DNA from: VRUE01 sp035605695
GTDB taxonomy: Bacteria > Actinomycetota > Thermoleophilia > Solirubrobacterales > 70-9
Assembly (NCBI GenBank): GCA_035605695.1
Contig: DATNGZ010000017.1
Coordinates: 18,140 to 82,139, forward strand
Length of the DNA stretch: 64,000 nt
Direction: 5' to 3'
Below the pieces are notes generated by a model, which saw only the letters and a list, made by a program, of their open reading frames with translations, searched no databases and was not told the origin of the DNA. Shown here in pieces: positions 42,662 through 52,500 of this stretch; the first letter of the stretch is position 1; each line of letters begins with the position of its first letter. A program made the translations under genes and the position numbers.

Positions 42662-43006
42662 TTGACTCCCGCGCCGTTCAAAGTCCGCAGCGAGCAGAGG
42701 CAGGGCGTGTCGGTGATCCAGGTCGAGGGCGAGCTGGACATGAACACCGCGCCCGAGCTCGAGCGCCAGCTCGAGGCGCCCTTGTCGGCGCCGGACTCGA
42801 ACCTGCTGATCGACCTGAGCCGCTGTGAATTCATCGACTCAACCGGGATCGCCCTGATAGTCACGGCCTGGCAGGCGCTCGACGATCGCTTCTCGATCTG
42901 CGGGATCGGTGACCAGGTCAAGCGGGTGCTCGAGGTCACCGGGCTCGAGGCGACGATCCCGACCCACCCGAGCCGCGACGACGCGCTGGCCAGCCTGCGT
43001 GCCTGA
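42662..43006 (+). CDS. STAS-domain anti-sigma factor antagonist
   Basis: The 114-residue STAS domain (SpoIIAA/RsbV type) has the phosphorylatable serine in RCEFIDSTGIALIVTAWQAL and starts VSVIQVEGELDMNTAPELERQL. Such proteins bind anti-sigma kinases and release a sigma factor when dephosphorylated. No kinase or phosphatase partner is in the window. The start codon is TTG at 42662. Confidence 0.92.
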   Translation: MTPAPFKVRSEQRQGVSVIQVEGELDMNTAPELERQLEAPLSAPDSNLLIDLSRCEFIDSTGIALIVTAWQALDDRFSICGIGDQVKRVLEVTGLEATIPTHPSRDDALASLRA

Positions 43007-43008
43007 GC

Positions 43009-43710
43009 TTGCGCCGCGCGCTGCTCACAGCCACCACCGTCGTCACCCTGGCTTTCTTTGGGCTCAGCGGCTCAGCTTCGCCGCGGGGCGGGATCATCTT
43101 GATCCGCGGCGATGACTCGGGCTCGCACCTGCGCCTCAGCGTCAGCGACGGCCAGTTGCTGGTCAATGGCCACGAGACCGCGGACGGGCCGAGCGGCTGC
43201 CGAGTGGAGGCCGGCTACGGCGCCGTTTCCTGCCGCCTCGCCGAGGCCTCCTCGGTGATCGTCGAAATGGGCCCGGCCGATGACAAGGTCACCGTGCTGG
43301 ACCCGCTGCCGGTACCGCTGACCGCCTACCTCGGCTCCGGCTCGGACAAGCTGATCGGCAACGCTGAGGCGGACACCTGTTACCCGCAGGACTCGCCGCG
43401 CAACCGCTGCATCGGCGGCGCCGGTGACGACATCTGCATCTCGGGCCCGGACAACACCGACTGCGTCGGCGACACCGGCGATGATTACTGTCGGACGAGT
43501 GACGGCAGCGACGGCTGCTGGGGCGGGCCGGGGAAGGACGAATGCGTGATGGGCGCCGGCCAGGACGGCTGCCACGGCGATGGCGGCAAAGATCGCCTCT
43601 ACGGCGGCGCCGGCGCCGACCAGCTCTACGGCGGCGGCGGCAACGACTACTGCGATGGCGGCCCGGGTCTCGGGCAGTCGCACGAGTGCGAGTCGGGTCC
43701 GCGCCGCTAA
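43009..43710 (+). CDS. Secreted Cys-rich protein with RTX-like calcium-binding repeats
   Basis: A signal peptide (RRALLTATTVVTLAFFGLSGSASP) precedes a beta-rich domain (45-130) and a C-terminal stretch of glycine/aspartate nonapeptide repeats (GGAGDDICISGP, GDTGDDYC, GGPGKDECVMGAG, GGKDRLYGGAGADQLYGGGGNDYC), of the hemolysin-type Ca-binding class. At least a dozen cysteines are interleaved with the repeats, unlike typical RTX, which lack Cys. The TTG start is three bases after the STAS stop. It converges with the alpha/beta hydrolase, overlapping by four bases. A surface role is likely. Confidence 0.8.
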   Translation: MRRALLTATTVVTLAFFGLSGSASPRGGIILIRGDDSGSHLRLSVSDGQLLVNGHETADGPSGCRVEAGYGAVSCRLAEASSVIVEMGPADDKVTVLDPLPVPLTAYLGSGSDKLIGNAEADTCYPQDSPRNRCIGGAGDDICISGPDNTDCVGDTGDDYCRTSDGSDGCWGGPGKDECVMGAGQDGCHGDGGKDRLYGGAGADQLYGGGGNDYCDGGPGLGQSHECESGPRR

Positions 43711-44513
43711 GCCCGCGGGCGGCGCTCGCCGACCGCGTCGCCGAGGAAACGCTCGACCGCCTCGCCGGTCTCCACCGGTGACTCCCAGAGGACGTTGTGC
43801 CCGTTGGGAACGGTGGTCACCGTGAGCAAGTCGCCGAGAGCGTCCGAGTAGCGCGATTCCTGGGCGCCGTCCGGAGACAAGAGAGGGACCGCGGCGCGAA
43901 TGATCAGGGTCGGGAGCCGCGCGATCGGCGGGGCCGGAAGCGCCATCTCACTCCAGGCGACGACCGCGGCGCCGGGACAGAAGCCGAAGCGGAAGCGCCC
44001 GTCGGGCCCCTTGCGAACGTCGCTCCGCACGTAGGCGGCAACCACCTCGCGCGGGGCGGCGACGACCGAATCACTGGAGAGAAGGGCGTTGAGCGCCCCG
44101 TCCGCGGTCGCGAAATTCCAGTCGAGGCGATCGATTTCAGCACTTCGCAGCGCTGCCTCGGCCTCCACTTCGAGGCCGGGGTCGAGAAGGACGAGGCGGT
44201 CGCTGCGCTCCGGTACCCGCGCGACGGCCTCGGCCACGAGCCGACCGCCGAAGCTGTGCCCGACCCAGCTCGCCCGCTCCACCCCCGCGGCGTCCAGGGT
44301 CTCGATCAGATCGTCCACGTGGGTAGCGCTGTCCCAGGGAGGCACCCGACCCGACTCGCCATGCCCGCGCAGATCGACCGCGAGGACCGAGTGGCCCGCG
44401 GCAACGAGGCGCTTTCCCAGGCCCTCAAACACCCCGCCGTGCTGGGCCACCCCGTGCACGCAGACGACGGACTGCGCTCCCGGCGGCCCCCAGCGGTGGG
44501 TCTTCAAGACCAT
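43707..44513 (-). CDS. Alpha/beta hydrolase, last gene of the polyketide operon
   Basis: The 268-residue alpha/beta hydrolase has the nucleophile elbow GHSFGGRLVAEAVA, an oxyanion HG (VVCVHGVAQHGG), Asp in RLVLLDPGLEVE, and the catalytic His in VPNGHNVLWESP. It begins 23 bp after the crotonyl-CoA carboxylase/reductase gene on the same strand, so it probably shares the transcript. It could release or edit polyketide intermediates (type II thioesterase-like role) or hydrolyse the product, but the family covers many esterases and peptidases. Confidence 0.85.
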   Translation of the reverse strand: MVLKTHRWGPPGAQSVVCVHGVAQHGGVFEGLGKRLVAAGHSVLAVDLRGHGESGRVPPWDSATHVDDLIETLDAAGVERASWVGHSFGGRLVAEAVARVPERSDRLVLLDPGLEVEAEAALRSAEIDRLDWNFATADGALNALLSSDSVVAAPREVVAAYVRSDVRKGPDGRFRFGFCPGAAVVAWSEMALPAPPIARLPTLIIRAAVPLLSPDGAQESRYSDALGDLLTVTTVPNGHNVLWESPVETGEAVERFLGDAVGERRPRA

Positions 44514-44536
44514 TCTCTACGTTCCCCCATCGTTCG

Positions 44537-45775
44537 CTATACCCGGATCGCGCCGGGTCCGTCTTCCCTGCGCCCCGCGTCCTCGGACTCGGCCCCGACC
44601 AGGATCGCGATCTTGCCGAGGTGCTTGTTTTCGTACAGCAGCTGGTGTGCCTCGGGGATTCCCTCGAAGTCCATCGTTCGCCAGAGCACCGGCCGGATCT
44701 TGCCCTCGGCCATTAGCTGGTTGGCCTGCATCGCCTGATAAGCGTTGGCTCCGTGCGAGCCGATGATCTGCTTCTGGCGCATCCACAGGTAGCGCACGTC
44801 GAAGTCGAGCTGGAAGCCCGTCGTGGCGCCGCAGATCACGACTTTGCCGAAGGGCTTGCAGACGAAGACCGAGGTCGGGAAGGTCGCCCGGCCGACGTGC
44901 TCGAAGACGATGTCGGGGGCGTCGCCGAGGATCTCCTTGACCCGCTTGGCGAAGCCGCGCGAGGCCTTGAAGCGCTCCTTGTCCTTGGCGGGATCGGTGA
45001 GGTTCTCCGAGGTCCGCATCATCTCGCCGAACTCGGCCCGGTTGATGTAGTCGACCGCGCCGAGCTGCTTGACCAGCTCGCCCTTCTCGTCGGAGGAGAC
45101 GACGCCGACGGCGTTGGCGCCGGTCGCCTTGCAGAGCTGGATCGCGAAGACACCGAGGCCACCGGCCGCGCCCCAGATCAGCACGTTGTGGCCGGGCTGC
45201 AGCTTGCACTGGTCGATCAGCATTCGGTAGGCGGTGAAGTAGGCGAGGCCGTAGGAAGCGGCCTCGGCCCATGAGGTGTTCTGCGGACGCGACAGCAATT
45301 GCTGGGCCTGCACCTTGGTGAACTGGGCGAAGGAGCCCCAGGTCGTCTCGTAGCCCCAAGCTTTGACGGTCGGTGCGGCGAGCGGGTCGAACCCGTGCAC
45401 CTCTACGTCCTCGTAGGAAACCTGGGCGGTGTGCATAACCACCTCGTCGCCCGGCTTCCAACGGGTGACGCCCTCGCCGACCTTCCAGACGATCCCCGAA
45501 GCGTCGGAGCCACCGATGTGGTGGCCGTACTCGGGGTGGTCGCCGTAGCCGAAGACCGAGACCGGTTTGCCCAGCGCCGCCCAGACGTTGTTGAAGTTGA
45601 CGCCCGCGGCCATCACCCGCACGATCACCTCGAAGGGACCCGGCTCGGGTACCTCGATCTGCTCGAGCTGGAAGGCGTCGTTGGGCTCGCCCTCGCGCTC
45701 CTGGCGGATCACCCAGGCTGCCATTGTCTCCGGCAGTGTTCCGGGCTCGACGTCCAACTTCGCGATTGCGTTCAT
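44537..45775 (-). CDS. ccr: Crotonyl-CoA carboxylase/reductase
   Basis: Ccr reductively carboxylates crotonyl-CoA (or related enoyl-CoA) with NADPH and CO2 to ethylmalonyl-CoA, used in the ethylmalonyl-CoA pathway and as a polyketide extender. The 412-residue medium-chain dehydrogenase has characteristic Ccr features: GVNFNNVWAALGKPVSVFGYG, WGYETTWGSFAQFTKVQAQQLLSRP, the Rossmann WGAAGGLGVFAIQLCKATGA and GSHGANAYQAMQANQLM. The N-, F/E- and His-containing segments that bind CO2 in known Ccr enzymes are present by inspection. ATG 45775 lies just after the methyltransferase stop. Its operon position points to a supply of ethylmalonyl units for the PKS. Confidence 0.9.
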   Translation of the reverse strand: MNAIAKLDVEPGTLPETMAAWVIRQEREGEPNDAFQLEQIEVPEPGPFEVIVRVMAAGVNFNNVWAALGKPVSVFGYGDHPEYGHHIGGSDASGIVWKVGEGVTRWKPGDEVVMHTAQVSYEDVEVHGFDPLAAPTVKAWGYETTWGSFAQFTKVQAQQLLSRPQNTSWAEAASYGLAYFTAYRMLIDQCKLQPGHNVLIWGAAGGLGVFAIQLCKATGANAVGVVSSDEKGELVKQLGAVDYINRAEFGEMMRTSENLTDPAKDKERFKASRGFAKRVKEILGDAPDIVFEHVGRATFPTSVFVCKPFGKVVICGATTGFQLDFDVRYLWMRQKQIIGSHGANAYQAMQANQLMAEGKIRPVLWRTMDFEGIPEAHQLLYENKHLGKIAILVGAESEDAGRREDGPGAIRV

Positions 45776-45776
45776 C

Positions 45777-46550
45777 TCAGCGGCCTCCATTGACCTCATC
45801 CGGCTTTCGCGCCGAGAGGAATTGCCCCCGCCGCACCACTCGCTGATCGATATCGACAAGGCCGTGCTCGCGAAACCACTCGGCCAACTCGCCGCGCGCA
45901 AAGACGGTCACACCGCCCCGCACACTGCGCGGCCGGCCCTCGGGCGCGCAGCTGGCGACGACCGCCAACCGTCCCCCGGGCGCAAGCACCCTGACCATCT
46001 CGCCGAGGGCGAGCATCGGCTTCTCGATCAGGTGAATCACGCCAACGCTGCAGGCGGCGTCGAAGGTGCCGTCACCGAAGGGAAGCGCACAGGCATCCGC
46101 CCGCAGGTAGCCGGCGTTGGCCGGGCTGCCACGCTTCGCCGCCGCGGCGACCATCGCTCCCGAGGCGTCGATCCCCACCACCAACCCGCTGCCCGAGGCC
46201 GCAGCCAAAGCCCGTGTGTAGTTTCCGGGCCCGCAACCGACATCGATGACACGGTTGCCTGGCGATACCCCTAGCATCTCGAGCGTCAGGCGCTTCTCTT
46301 TGGCCGCGCCGGGTCCGCGAAGGCCGAAGAAAACGCGGGAGACGAGCGGCCGCCACAGTCGCTCGTACACAAACGCGAGCAGCTTTTTGTGAAATACCTG
46401 CTGTCCGCGGTGGGGGCCAATCGCATCGCGATCGGCCAGTAGGTCGATGTACCCGTCCGTGGCCTGTGGAAACACACCCTTACTTCCCGTCCTCAGCAGG
46501 CTGACCATTTCCCTCATCCCAGTTGAAGAATCCTGCCCCTGGTTATTCAC
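45777..46550 (-). CDS. Class I SAM-dependent methyltransferase in polyketide operon
   Basis: The 257-residue methyltransferase has motif I VIDVGCGPGNYTRALA, an acidic motif II region GIDASGAMVAAAAKR, motif post-II ADACALPFGDGTFDAACSVGVIHLI and motif III VLAPGGRLAVV (Methyltransf_11 type). It starts 13 bases after the thioesterase-bearing PKS and ends just before ccr. It probably methylates the polyketide product (O- or C-), but the substrate is unknown. The N-terminal 60 residues are a predicted cap/helical segment. Confidence 0.88.
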   Translation of the reverse strand: MNNQGQDSSTGMREMVSLLRTGSKGVFPQATDGYIDLLADRDAIGPHRGQQVFHKKLLAFVYERLWRPLVSRVFFGLRGPGAAKEKRLTLEMLGVSPGNRVIDVGCGPGNYTRALAAASGSGLVVGIDASGAMVAAAAKRGSPANAGYLRADACALPFGDGTFDAACSVGVIHLIEKPMLALGEMVRVLAPGGRLAVVASCAPEGRPRSVRGGVTVFARGELAEWFREHGLVDIDQRVVRRGQFLSARKPDEVNGGR

Positions 46551-46563
46551 AGTATGAACCTTA

Positions 46564-49500
46564 TCATTTTGCGAACTCCGCTGTGTTTAGTTTTACACAC
46601 ATCTTGTCAAGCACATTTCTCACCGCTTCCGCCGTCTCCGCAGCGTGCTCGGTCATCATGGTGAAATGGTTGCCCGGCGTCTCCACCACCGCCTCTGAGG
46701 GCTCCCACGATGCTCGCCACTCGCCCCCGCCGCCGCCCGCCAGCTCCCATGCCGGCTCGCGGGCCCGAACCAGCACGGTGGGGACGTCGAGCACCGGCGG
46801 CCGCCAGTCGCCGAAGATCCTCCGGTAGGCGCCCAAGGCGATCAGACGGGCGTCGTCGATCCTCATCTCACCCGCCTCGACTCCCTGCGCTGCCGCCAGC
46901 ATTGCCGGCAGCATTTGGCTCAGCAAAGGGGAATCGGGGAGGTAGGTATCGAGCAGGAGCACGGCGCTAGGAGGCGCGCCTATAGCCGCCAGGCGATCGG
47001 CGATCGCGTGCGCGAGCCACCCCCCGGAGGAGTGCCCCCCGAGAACGAACTCGGGGCCCACGTCGGCCTGCAGAATCGCGTCCGCCTGCGCCTCGATTGC
47101 GGCGCCGGCGCTCTCCGGCAATGGCTCACCCTGGGTGAACCCCCAGAGTGGAAAAGTGAACACCGGCCGAATTTCACGAAAGCCGCGTGCCAATTTTACG
47201 TACTCATGCGGACCGGACATCGGCCCTACCGAGGGAATCAGGATCAGGCTCGAATCGGTTTCACCATCGGCAAGGCGCACCGGCCGGAGACTTCCCTCGG
47301 CTTCGGCGGATGTCTCAAAGGAGGTGTGAAACCGCGATGCGCTGCTCAACAGCTCGACGAAATCATCCAACTCGTCTCTTTCATATGCCCGTCCGAGCAG
47401 CGATACGAATGAAATGTCACGGTGAACGCCATCGGCGGCAGCGGAACCCTCCCCCCCGGCCGTTGCATCATCGGCGCCTTCCCTGACCTGTTTCAGCAGG
47501 TACCTAGCGATGCCCGCCGGGGTGGGGTTGTCGGCCAGCGCCAGGATCGGCAGCGCTATCCCGGTCGAGGCGGTGAGACGATTGCGAAGCTCCACCGTGC
47601 CCAGCGAGTCGAAGCCCAGTTCCTGCAGGATCTGGTCGGCGCCCACCTCGTCGTTGGACCCGTAGCCGAGGATCGCCGCAGCCTGGCCGCGAACCAGCTC
47701 GAGCACCACCGCTTCCTGTCGGTCCTCCGCCACTCCCTGCAGACGCGCCCGCAGCGAACCCGTCTCCGGCTTGAGCTCGACCCTGGCGCCAACCAGGCCG
47801 CTCAGCACCGCGGGCAGCATTCGGGCCTCGGCCTGCGCCCGCAGCGCGGCCCGGTTGAAGGCCACCGGCGCCAGCAGCGGGGCATCATCCGAACAGGCGA
47901 GATCGAAGAGCTCCAGACCATCCTCGGGCAGGACCGCGGCGATGCCGGTCCGTTCCAGCCGCGCCCGGTCGACCTCGCTGAGCGCCTCGATCAAGCTGGT
48001 CTCCTGCACCCAACCCCCCCATGCCATCGAGGTTCCCGGTAGCCCCTGCGCCTGGCGGTGGGCTGCAAGGGCGTCGAGGAAGGTGTTGGCGGCGGCGTAG
48101 TTGGCCTGGGCGGCGCTTCCGATCAGGCCGCTCACCGAGGAGAAAACCACGAAGCGGGAAAGATCCAGGTCCTTGGTCAGCTCGTGCAGGTGCCATGCGG
48201 CATCGACCTTGGGGCGCATCACCCGGTCGAGCCGATCCCCGTCAAGGGAGTCGATCACCCCGTTGTCGAGCACCGCGGCGGAGTGGATCACCGCGCCCAG
48301 CGGCCACTGCGACGGAATCGAGTCGAGCAGGGCTTCCAGCTCGGTGAGATCGGAGACGTCGCAGGCGGCGACCGTCGCCTCCGCGCCCAGGGCGGCGAGC
48401 TCGGCGACGAGGTCGTCGGCTCCGTCCGTCGCGGCTCCACGTCGGCTCACCAGCAGCAGCTGGCGCACGCCATGGGCCTCCGCCAGATGACGCGCGACGG
48501 CAGCGCCGATGCCGCTGAGGCCTCCGGTGATCAGCACCGTCTTCTCGGGATCGAACGACGGCCTAGCTTCCCCCTCCGGCTCGGCGATCCGAGCGCGGGC
48601 TATCCGCGGAGCCGAGATCTCGCCCTTGCGAATCGCCAGCTGCGGCTCCGCGTCCGCGGCGCGAAGGGCGGCGCCCAAAGCGCGCGAAGACTCGGGAGCG
48701 TCGTCGACGTCGATCACCGCGAAGCGCCCGCTGTGCTCGGAGCGGGCCGAGTGAACGAGACCCCAGATCGGGGCGATCTCGAGGTTGGGCCGGTCGCCTT
48801 CGGCGACCGCAACGGCCTCCTTGGTGAGAAACGTGAGCCGAGCATCGCCGAGCGGGCCCGCCGCGATCCATGCCTTGGCGAGATCAAGCGCCCGCAGCGC
48901 CCGCGCCCTGGCCTGCGCGGCAAGGTCGGCGCCGTCGTCGCGCCCGGACCGGAAGCCGACGAGAACCGCCTCGGGAACGGGGGCGCCGGCCTCAACCGCC
49001 TCGATCAGGGCGGCGAGGTCCGGGTAGCGATCCGCGTCTAGATCGCCGCAGTCGTCGTCTCCGACTATCGCCACAGAACCGATCCCGGTCCCCGGCGGGG
49101 GCTTGAGCGCATGCCAATCGACCCGGAAGAGCGATTGCTTTCGGCGGGCGGCCTTGACCTGTGCCCGATCGACCGCACGCGGCCGCACCGAGTCGATCGA
49201 GAGCACCGCCTCGCCGCTCTCGTCGACCGCGCTCAGGGTTATTTCGCCGTTCTCGCCGGCTGCCCGAACCCGCAACGCGGCCGGGGACCGCTTTGTTAGG
49301 CGAGCCCCACGCCAGACGGCGGGCCAGCTCGGCCCGGCTGCATCGCGCCCACCCGGGACAAGCTCGAGCGCCGCGCGGACCGCCGATTCGAGCAGCGCTG
49401 GATGAACCCCGAAGCCGGCCGCGGCGTCCTCCTGTGCCTCCCCGACCGAGACCTCGAGCAGCACCTCCTCGCCATCGCGCCAGGCCGAGCGCAGGCATCG

Positions 49501-52500
49501 GAGGGCGGGGCCGTACTCGAAGCCGGCCTCGGCCAGGCGGTCGTAGACGAGCTCAACGTCGAGCTCTTCCGCCCCCGCCGGTGGCCAGGACTCCGCCTCC
49601 CTCGCCCACGGCTCGACAACGCGCTCGACCCCTTGACCCAGAACGCCGACGGCGTGGCGCACCCACTGCTCCGGCTCGGGGTCCTCCCGCTCGCCCTCGA
49701 GCCGGGAGTGGACGGCGAGGACGCGTTTGCCCTCGAGCGGCTCGTCGATGCCGATGCGGATCTGCACCGCGCCCGAGTCGGGCAGCGTCAGCGGCGCCTC
49801 CAGGGTGAGCTCCTCCACTCCCTCGACCCCGATCGCGGCGGCGGCGGCGAGCGTGACCTCGACCAGGGCGGAGCTTGGCACGGCCGCCTCTCCAAGCACC
49901 TTGTGATCGGCCAGCCAAGGGTGGCTGGAGCGCGAAAGCCGGCCGCTCAACTGCAGGCGCTCGTCGTCGGGGAACTCGATCGTCGCCCCGAGCAGGGGGT
50001 GAGCGGCGTCACCGAGACCCGCGGCGCCGGCGTCACCGGCCGTGGCAGTGGACTCGAGCCAGAGGCGGCGACGCTGAAACGGATAGGTGGGCAGGGTTAC
50101 CGGCCGCGCCTCGGCGCCATCGAAGAACGACCCCCACTCGACGTCGACCCCGGCCGCATGAGCTTCCGCCAGCGAGCGGGCGAAGCGATCGCCGCCGCCT
50201 TCGTCGCGACGCAGCGTGCCGAGCACCGCGACCGAGTTGGGATCGCCGGTCGCCGCCTCCAAAGTCTGCTGCAGGCCGACGGCCAGGACAGGATGCGGGG
50301 AAACCTCGACCAGCGCCTGAATATCCCGGTCGATCAAGCGTCGGACCGTCGGCTCGAGCAGCACCGTGTGGCGAGCGTTGCGATACCAGTAGGCCGCGTC
50401 GAGCTCAGCGGTGTCGAGCAGCTCCGCCGTGACCGTGGAGTAGAAGGGAGTCTCCCCCGAGCGCGGGGAGATCGGCGCCAGCGAGTCGAGCAGCTCCTCG
50501 CGCAGCGACTCGACCTGCGCTGAGTGCGAAGCCACGACCGTGCCGGGGACCTTTCTCGCCCGCACGCCTTCGGCCTTGCACTCGGCGACCAGTTCTTCCA
50601 GCGGCTCGACCTCGCCGGAGACGACGGTCGCCGCGGGGCCGTTGACGGCGGCCAGCTCGAGCTCACCGCTGCGGCGCCGCAGGCGCGGCTCGAGCTCGGC
50701 GGCGGGCAGCGCAATCGACGCCAGCGAGCCCAGTCCGAGCAGTCGACGCAGGGCCTTGTTTCGAAGCGCCGCCACCCGCGCGGCATCGTCCAGGGAGAGG
50801 CCGCCGGCGATGTGCGCCGCCACCACCTCGCCCTGCGAGTGACCCGCCACCGCGGCCGGCTCGACCCCGCACGCCCGCCACAGCTTCGCCAGGGAGATCA
50901 TGATCGCGAAGAGCACCAGGGAGCTGACGTCGGTGTCGCTCAACGGCGGCGATCCCTCGGACCCGCGCAGGACGCCCTCGATCGACCACTCGACGTAGGG
51001 CTCCAGCGCTTCCTGGCATTGGCCAATCTGCGTGGCGAAGAACGGCGAGGAACCGAGCAGCTCCACCGCCATCCCATCCCACTGCGAGCCAAAGCCCGGG
51101 AAGAGGAAGGCCGGTCGCCCCTCGCGGCGAGCGACCCCGCGCCAGGCGGCCGTCGCTTCCCCTCCTTGAGCCAGGGTCGCAAGCTGCTCGGTGAGCTCCG
51201 CACGATCCGCCGCCAGCGCCACCGCGCGGTGCTCGAAGCGCGGCCGCATCGTCGCCAGCGAGAAGCCGACGTCCAGCGGCTCCAAATCGGGCCGGGCCTC
51301 CAAGTGCGAGGCCAGCTGCGCCGCGGAATCGCGCAGGGCCGCCTCCGTTTTGGCCGAGATCACGATCGGGGTCACGCCGGGAAGCGGCGGGGACGAAGCA
51401 TCGGCCTCGTCTGCCTCGTCGAGGCCGCCCTCCTCGGCAGGCGCCTGCTCCAGAATCAGGTGCACGTTCGTGCCGCTCACCCCAAACGAGGAGACCGCGG
51501 CGCGGCGCGGCCGCTCGTCGACCTCCCACGGCTCCGCCTCGGCGAGCAGCTCAATCGAGCCCGAGGACCAGTCGATCTGGGAGGAGGGGTGATCAGCGTG
51601 AAGCGTCTTGGGCAGAACTCCGGCCTGCATCGCCATCACCAGCTTGATCACGCCGGCGGCACCCGCCGCAGCGGCGGTGTGGCCGATGTTGGACTTGACC
51701 GAACCCAACCTCAACGGCCTCTCCCGGTCCCGGCCATAGGTGGCGAAGAGCGCCCCTGCCTCGATCGGGTCGCCAAGCGGGGTGCCGGTGCCGTGGGCCT
51801 CGACCAAGTCGATCTCTTGCGGCGCCAGCCCGGCGTTGGCCAGGGCTTGGCGGATCACCCTCTCCTGGGAAGGGCCGTTGGGAGCGCTGAGACCGTTGGA
51901 GGCCCCGTCCTGGTTGATCGCCGACCCGCGCACGACGGCAAGGACGCGGTGGCCGTTGCGGCGAGCCTCCGAGAGGCGCTCGAGGACCAAGACGCCAACG
52001 CCCTCCGAGAAGCCGGTGCCGTCGGCGCCCTCGGCGAAGGCCTTGCAGCGCCCGTCCGGGGCAAGCCCGCGCGAGCTGTTGAGGTCGACGTGGCCGACCG
52101 GGGTGCACATCACCGCGACCCCGCCGGCCAGCGCCAGCGGGCACTCGCCGCCCCGCAGCGCCTGGATCGCGAGGTGCATCGCGACCAGCGAGGAGGAGCA
52201 GGCGGTGTCGACGGTCATCGCCGGGCCCTCGAAGCCGAAGCTGTAGGAGACCCTTCCCGAGACGACGCTGGACGAGGTGCCGACGATCAACGCCCCGGCG
52301 CCCGCTGACGCGGCGATCACGGCCGGGGCGTAGTCGGAGGTCCCGGCCCCGGCGAAGACGCCGGTCTGGCTTCCTCGCAGCCCGCGGGGATCGATCCCCC
52401 CGTATTCGAGCGCCTCCCAGGAGGCTTCCAGCAGGAGTCGCTGCTGGGGGTCGATCAGCAGCGCTTCGCGCGGGCTGATCCCGAAGAAGACCGGGTCGAA

